Below are positions 60,462-64,000 of a stretch of 64,000 nt of DNA, piece by piece. Every line of letters starts with the position of its first letter. Positions within the stretch are counted from its first letter, which is position 1. The notes under the pieces are model-generated. The model was not told the DNA's origin, did no database searches, and saw only the letters and a program-made list of their open reading frames with translations. Both the position numbers and the translations under genes were made by a program. The DNA is from Bradyrhizobium sp. BR13661 (GTDB taxonomy: Bacteria > Pseudomonadota > Alphaproteobacteria > Rhizobiales > Xanthobacteraceae): contig NZ_JARXWB010000006.1 of NCBI RefSeq assembly GCF_029892425.1, positions 124,001 through 188,000 of the forward strand. Reading direction: 5' to 3'.

Positions 60462-61265
60462 ATGATTCCGGCCCCCACTGGCGCAACGCGGCTCTACGTC
60501 ATCGTCGGCGATCCCATCGCCCAGGTGCGTTCGCCCGCGGGTGTCTCGGCTGAGTTTGCCGCGCGCGGTCATGACGGCATGCTGGTGCCCGTCCAGGTCT
60601 CGGTTGCGGACTTGCCGGATTTTCTTTCGGTGGCGAGCCGGTTGAAGAACCTCGACGGCATCGTCGTGACCATCCCGCACAAATTCGCCTGTTACCAGAT
60701 CTGCGCCAGCGCGACGGAACGTGCGCATTTCCTGCGCACCGTCAACCTGATGCGCCGGCGGGCCGACGGTTCGTGGCACGGCGACATGGTCGACGGTCTC
60801 GGCTTTCTCGGCGCAGCGCGGGCGAAAGGAATCGATCCGAAGGGAATGCGGGCGCTGCTCGTCGGCGCGGGTGGGGCCGGCTCGGCCATCGCGCTTGAAC
60901 TCATCGAGGGCGGTGTTCGCGAACTCGCCATTCACGATAGTTCGGTGGAGAGGCGGGATACGCTGATCCGTCAGCTCAACGGGCTCGGCAAGGGACAGGC
61001 GCGAGTCGGAACGAGCGACCCCTCGGGTTTCGATTTCATCGCCAACGCGACGCCCGCGGGAATGAAGGACGGCGACCCGCTGCCGGTCGACGTCACGCGG
61101 CTGGCGCCGTCGGCCTATTGCGGCTGCGTCATCACAAAACCGGAAGTCTCGCCCTTCATCGCGGAGGCCCGGAAGCTCGGCTGCGTCACGGCGACCGGCA
61201 CCGACATGTATCGGCAGCACCAGAGCATCATGGTGGATTTCCTGCTCGGGACCGATGGCGCTTGA
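60462..61265 (+). CDS. Shikimate dehydrogenase-like protein (AroE paralogue)
   Basis: A 267-residue AroE-fold oxidoreductase. VVTIPHK provides the catalytic Lys, GDMVDGLGF contains the paired Asp where AroE has NTDG, and LVGAGGAGSAIALELIEGG is the NADP-binding loop. The substrate-gripping SxSP segment reads VRSPAG. These changes suggest a paralogue acting on a related hydroxy acid in catabolism rather than the biosynthetic enzyme. It follows the Baeyer-Villiger gene by four bases. Confidence 0.87.
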   Translation: MIPAPTGATRLYVIVGDPIAQVRSPAGVSAEFAARGHDGMLVPVQVSVADLPDFLSVASRLKNLDGIVVTIPHKFACYQICASATERAHFLRTVNLMRRRADGSWHGDMVDGLGFLGAARAKGIDPKGMRALLVGAGGAGSAIALELIEGGVRELAIHDSSVERRDTLIRQLNGLGKGQARVGTSDPSGFDFIANATPAGMKDGDPLPVDVTRLAPSAYCGCVITKPEVSPFIAEARKLGCVTATGTDMYRQHQSIMVDFLLGTDGA

Positions 61266-61272
61266 TACGCCT

Positions 61273-61286
61273 TTGATTCATGTCAA
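61273..61286. promoter_or_regulatory. FNR/FixK-type box candidate
   Basis: TTGATTCATGTCAA fits TTGA-N6-TCAA, the half-site pair bound by FixK/FNR proteins. It lies about 110 bases before the transglycosylase start and eight bases after the AroE-like stop. Isolated 14-base matches can arise by chance. Confidence 0.4.
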
Positions 61287-61396
61287 GCACATTGCCTGCA
61301 TTGATTGCATCTGTCGGGGCTTGAGCCGGCGCGGCTGACGTAGGATCATGCGAGCGTGCGCGCCGGTCGCGCAGATTGAGGAAAGGGAACGGGGGA

Positions 61397-62215
61397 ATGA
61401 CCAAGGGCAGGACCGTTGCGACGGCGATGATCGGCGCGGCCGCGCTACTGTTATGCCTGGCGCCTGCCGCCCATGCCGCGCAATGCGGCAACGGGCCGGG
61501 CGGTTTCGAGGCCTGGAAGCGCGAATTCAGCGCGGAGGCCCAAGGCAAGGGCATCGGCCAGACCGCGATCTCGGCGCTGTTGCAGACCAATTATGCGAGC
61601 GCCACCATCAATGCCGATCGCAGCCAGCACAGTTTTTCGCTGTCGCTCGACCAGTTCCTGGCCAAGCGTGGCGCGACTACCATCGTGGCGCGCGGCCGGT
61701 CGCTGAAGCAGTCGCAGGCCGCGATGTTCGCCTCGATCGAGCAGCGCTACGGCGTGCCGCCGGGGCCGTTGATCGCGATCTGGGGCATGGAAACCGGCTT
61801 TGGCAGCCAGCGCGGCAACCAGAACATGCTCTCGTCGATCGCAACGCTAGCCTATGACTGCCGCCGCCCCGAATTCTTTACCGAGCAGCTCTATGCAGCG
61901 CTGAAGCTGGTCGACCGCGGTGCGCTGTCGGGCGCAACCCGCGGCTCTATGCATGGCGAGGTCGGCCAGACCCAGTTCATGCCCAAGAACATCCTGGCCT
62001 ATGGCACCGGCAACCTTGACGTCGCCGCCAATGCCTTGAGCTCGACCGCGAACTTCCTGAAAGCAAATGGCTGGCGTGCGGGAGCCGGTTACCAGCCGGG
62101 CGAACCGAATTTCGCCGCCATCCAGGCGTGGAATGCGGCCGGCGTCTATCAAAAGGCCATCGCGTTGATGGGCCGGCAGATTGACGGAGGTGGCGGGGCG
62201 GCGGCCGTGCGTTGA
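61397..62215 (+). CDS. Lytic murein transglycosylase, MltB-like
   Basis: A 272-residue exported enzyme. The signal peptide ends near PAAHAAQCG; the Cys soon after the cleavage site is not in a clear lipobox. FEAWKREFSAEAQGKGI opens the SLT_2 domain. IWGMETGFGSQRGNQNML contains the catalytic Glu (in METGFG), and VGQTQFMPKNILAYG is the substrate-groove motif. It cleaves peptidoglycan glycans to anhydro-muropeptides. It is shorter than E. coli MltB, with no C-terminal peptidoglycan-binding repeat. ATG 61397 is preceded by GGGGGA. Confidence 0.9.
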   Translation: MTKGRTVATAMIGAAALLLCLAPAAHAAQCGNGPGGFEAWKREFSAEAQGKGIGQTAISALLQTNYASATINADRSQHSFSLSLDQFLAKRGATTIVARGRSLKQSQAAMFASIEQRYGVPPGPLIAIWGMETGFGSQRGNQNMLSSIATLAYDCRRPEFFTEQLYAALKLVDRGALSGATRGSMHGEVGQTQFMPKNILAYGTGNLDVAANALSSTANFLKANGWRAGAGYQPGEPNFAAIQAWNAAGVYQKAIALMGRQIDGGGGAAAVR

Positions 62216-62327
62216 GCTGCTCCGCAAGGCGTGACTTGTTTGCGAGAGAAAGTTGTTGCTTTCAGGAACCGACGGCACGAGGTTTGCTTAAGATCAAGTT
62301 CAGGGCTGGGCATGAGGAGAACTCAAC

Positions 62328-62549
62328 ATGGCTACCCAGATCGTGATGGATCAGACTGGCGATACACGCCACGAGTTTGATCCCGAAAATGCCGAAGCGT
62401 TGGCGCGGGCCGAACAACGCTTTCGGGAGTTGACCGGCGCGGGCTTTACCGCCGCGTACCGGACGGGGCCGGGCGAAGTCACGCGTATCAAATCGTTCGA
62501 CCCGACTGCGCGGGAAACGCTGTTCTTTCCCCGCCTGGTCGGCGGTTGA
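62328..62549 (+). CDS. Small conserved-looking protein, 73 residues
   Basis: A 73-residue soluble protein beginning MATQIVMDQTGDTRHEFDPE, with GFTAAYRTGPGE and FDPTARETLFFPRLVGG at the C-terminus. It has no signal or membrane segment. GAGGAG lies upstream of ATG 62328. I recall similar small proteins in Bradyrhizobium without known function. It precedes the 140-residue gene by 12 bases, so the two form a pair. Confidence 0.7.
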   Translation: MATQIVMDQTGDTRHEFDPENAEALARAEQRFRELTGAGFTAAYRTGPGEVTRIKSFDPTARETLFFPRLVGG

Positions 62550-62561
62550 TCTGAACGGCCC

Positions 62562-62984
62562 ATGATCGCGGTCTTCAGGCTCCGCGCGCCCGCGCGGGCG
62601 CGGTTGCACGCGCTCCGCGAGCTCTATCGGCGCTTCTTCGGCGAGAACACGCCGGAAGCGCGGGGTAGGCGGCTGTTGTCCGAATGGCTGTCTGACGAGC
62701 AGCGCGCTCAGTTCGAGCAGCACCGGCACTTTGACGTGGTCGGTTGCGACAGCGGCAAGCGCTATCGCATTCACTACGGCACCGCCGCCAACGTCCACGA
62801 GGTCGACGCATCAGGCAATGCAACGATGGGGTGGTGCTTCGTCCCGTCAGGCTTCCTGGTGCCCGGCGACGTGATGCTGGCGCAGAAGATCGCGCTTGAG
62901 ACGGACGAGAAGGGAGCGCTGGCGCTCGCCAACCGGTTTCCGCCGGCGACGCATTCGGAGCACTTCTACCGGCGGCCGTTCTAG
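62562..62984 (+). CDS. Conserved-looking hypothetical protein, 140 residues
   Basis: A 140-residue soluble protein. An Arg-rich N-terminus is followed by RFFGENTPEARGRRLLSEWL, then a beta-rich half with FDVVGCDSGKRYRIHYGTAANVHEVD and GWCFVPSGFLVPGDVMLAQKIALE. The pattern GCDSGKRYRI followed by a G..xNV segment is seen in small rhizobial proteins of unknown role. Operonic with the 73-residue gene upstream. Confidence 0.7.
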   Translation: MIAVFRLRAPARARLHALRELYRRFFGENTPEARGRRLLSEWLSDEQRAQFEQHRHFDVVGCDSGKRYRIHYGTAANVHEVDASGNATMGWCFVPSGFLVPGDVMLAQKIALETDEKGALALANRFPPATHSEHFYRRPF

Positions 62985-63003
62985 CGGGCGCCGTGACCGG
63001 TGG

Positions 63004-63096
63004 TCAGAAGTGCGTGGTGCGATAGGCATCCAGCGCATGCGCTGCAAAGACGGCGATGCTGCACAGGGCGAGAAGGACGGAGATCAGCTCGATCAT
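63004..63096 (-). CDS. Small single-pass membrane peptide, 30 residues
   Basis: From ATG 63096, preceded by GGGGAGG eight bases upstream, the frame encodes MIELISVLLALCSIAVFAAH plus a ten-residue tail (LDAYRTTHF end). It is a single hydrophobic helix with a short polar C-terminus, the form of a regulatory membrane micropeptide. Its start overlaps the stop of the 27-residue frame by ATGA, suggesting coupled translation. Confidence 0.5.
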   Translation of the reverse strand: MIELISVLLALCSIAVFAAHALDAYRTTHF

Positions 63097-63176
63097 CGCA
63101 CGTCCTCCCCAAGCGGCTGGGCGACGAGATGCTGGCAGCAGGCAAATTCGCTGATCAGGTCGAGAAAGAATTGCAT
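63093..63176 (-). CDS. 27-residue peptide coupled to the membrane micropeptide
   Basis: From ATG 63176 (GGGACG upstream) the frame encodes MQFFLDLISEFACCQHLVAQ plus PLGEDVR. It has an amphipathic helix with a CC pair. Its last codons provide the ribosome site (GGGGAGG) for the next peptide and its TGA overlaps that start. It could be a coupled gene or a leader frame. Confidence 0.42.
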   Translation of the reverse strand: MQFFLDLISEFACCQHLVAQPLGEDVR

Positions 63177-63373
63177 GACGCACGTCCCTGTATGATTTTG
63201 ACTGTCAGATAACCAACCCTCTGTTTCAGGCGTGTTTCGTCGAGATAGGAAAGGGGTTTCGCGGGGAACCGGGATCTGGCCTGCACGCGGCGAAACCGCT
63301 ACATCCCAGGACCGATCCGTCCCTTTGGCCCTGCGCATTGCTTGCGCGACGCGTCACATTTCGAGGCAAAATC

Positions 63374-63820
63374 ATGGCACAGGTCGCCTGGTTCGACGAT
63401 CTCACCGTCGGCATGCGCTTCAAATCCCCGGAGGTCGTGGTCAGCGAAGCCGACATCAAGCGTTTTGCCGCGGAGTTCGACCCGCAGCCGATGCATCTGG
63501 ACCACGAGGCCGCCAAGGACACTCTGTTCAAGGGCCTTGCTGCCTCGGGCTGGCACACCGCCGCGATCGCCATGAACCTCGCAATCCAGGCCCGGCCCTT
63601 CGGGCCGCACCCGCTGATCGGTGCTGGCGTCGACGGGCTGCGCTGGACCATTCCGGTGCGGCCGAATGACCGCCTGCATCTGGTCGGCGAGGTCATGGGC
63701 CTGACGCCATCGAAGTCCAAGCCGCAGGGCATCGCACTGGTGAAATGGACGATGTTCAACCAGAACGGCGAGGAGGTTTACACCTTCACCCCGATCGCGA
63801 TCGTGCCGCGGCGGGCATGA
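63374..63820 (+). CDS. MaoC-family hot-dog dehydratase
   Basis: A 148-residue hot-dog protein. FAAEFDPQPMHLDHEAAKDT carries the Asp and His of the MaoC/R-hydratase active site, and LAASGWHTAAIAM follows. Relatives hydrate enoyl-CoAs in (R)-specific fashion or act as acyl-CoA dehydratases of unknown specificity. I start at ATG 63374, with GAGG about eight bases upstream. No partner beta-oxidation gene is adjacent. Confidence 0.92.
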   Translation: MAQVAWFDDLTVGMRFKSPEVVVSEADIKRFAAEFDPQPMHLDHEAAKDTLFKGLAASGWHTAAIAMNLAIQARPFGPHPLIGAGVDGLRWTIPVRPNDRLHLVGEVMGLTPSKSKPQGIALVKWTMFNQNGEEVYTFTPIAIVPRRA

Positions 63821-63917
63821 GGCGGCGCGCGCCGTTCGGCCGGCTTGAGCCGGGGAAGCCCTTGCGGCTTGCGGGGAGAGATGGTCAGCTTCGTCAGGGG
63901 AAACGCTGGAGGCTGAT

Positions 63918-64000
63918 ATGAAACGATTTCTTCTCGCCGCTTCGCTGCTTGTGGGCGCTTTGAGTGCCGGGCCAACGATCGCGCAACAATCCAAGGTTGG
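63918..64000 (+). CDS. Start of an exported protein (cut by window edge)
   Basis: GGAGG (63907-63911) precedes ATG 63918. The 27 visible codons read MKRFLLAASLLVGALSAGPT then IAQQSKV, a classical signal peptide with cleavage expected after IAQ or nearby. Many Bug and ABC binding proteins start this way, but identity cannot be given from this fragment. Confidence 0.75.
   Translation, partial: MKRFLLAASLLVGALSAGPTIAQQSKV

Noticed and set aside
1..64000. tRNA, rRNA, transposase, integrase or att-site signatures marking a genomic island
   Set aside because: None seen on either strand by eye; a tRNAscan/ISfinder run would be decisive.

Overview
The window looks like chromosomal DNA of a Bradyrhizobium-type alphaproteobacterium. 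It is GC-rich. It carries the rhizobial acpXL-fabZ-fabF2-fabF1-lpxXL set for very-long-chain acylation of lipid A, several rhizobial-type intergenic repeats, many ABC, Bug and DctA uptake genes, and a large catabolic repertoire. I see no rRNA, tRNA, insertion sequence, integrase, phage block or CRISPR array.

Layout. 0-6.3 kb: the end of one Kup potassium transporter and a complete second copy, a rhodanese, a PLP aminotransferase, a PotF-like binding protein, folB and a GNAT enzyme. 6.5-8.2 kb: an exported PAP2/haloperoxidase-like phosphatase. 8.3-12.6 kb (minus strand): the lipid A VLCFA operon, whose second ketosynthase lacks the catalytic Cys. 12.8-18.2 kb: small proteins, a ParBc_2 protein, a Tat-exported serine hydrolase, a Crp/Fnr regulator, a flavin reductase and an AhpD-like protein. 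18.4-24.7 kb: a HerA-like ATPase, an HExxH protein, and a tightly coupled minus-strand operon of a CHAT-like protein, a transglutaminase-like cysteine protease and an alpha/beta hydrolase. That operon is my best candidate for an undescribed conflict or signalling system.

24.9-41.5 kb: a type I extradiol dioxygenase, then a nicotinate catabolic region. It contains nicAB (2Fe-2S subunit plus molybdopterin/tri-heme subunit), 6-hydroxynicotinate reductase, a UPF0280 (ApbE-related) protein, a DUF1185 protein, a Liv-type ABC importer with fused permeases, a MarR regulator, enamidase, and a ferredoxin-NADP reductase divergent from enamidase. The inferred route is nicotinate to 6-hydroxynicotinate to tetrahydro-6-oxonicotinate to 2-formylglutarate. 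It joins an aerobic-type hydroxylase to the reductive branch known from Eubacterium barkeri and Azorhizobium. Shared palindromes lie in the nicA/hnr and enamidase/fpr divergent regions.

41.5-61.3 kb: P450, DUF763, Bug and family-3 binding proteins, a TetR regulator, a LigI-like amidohydrolase, DctA, a Pht5-like decarboxylase, a DUF1932 dehydrogenase, two cytosine-deaminase-like amidohydrolases, an acyl-CoA dehydrogenase, an acyl-CoA ligase, a Baeyer-Villiger-type monooxygenase and an AroE paralogue. The TetR promoter/operator is nearly identical to the one upstream of the extradiol dioxygenase about 21 kb away, suggesting one regulon. 61.4-64 kb: an MltB-like transglycosylase, conserved small proteins, a two-peptide micro-operon, a MaoC hydratase and the start of an exported protein.

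All assignments come from reading motifs and context by eye; no database search was run. Start codons were often moved downstream of the longest open frame to fit a ribosome-binding site or an ATGA overlap.
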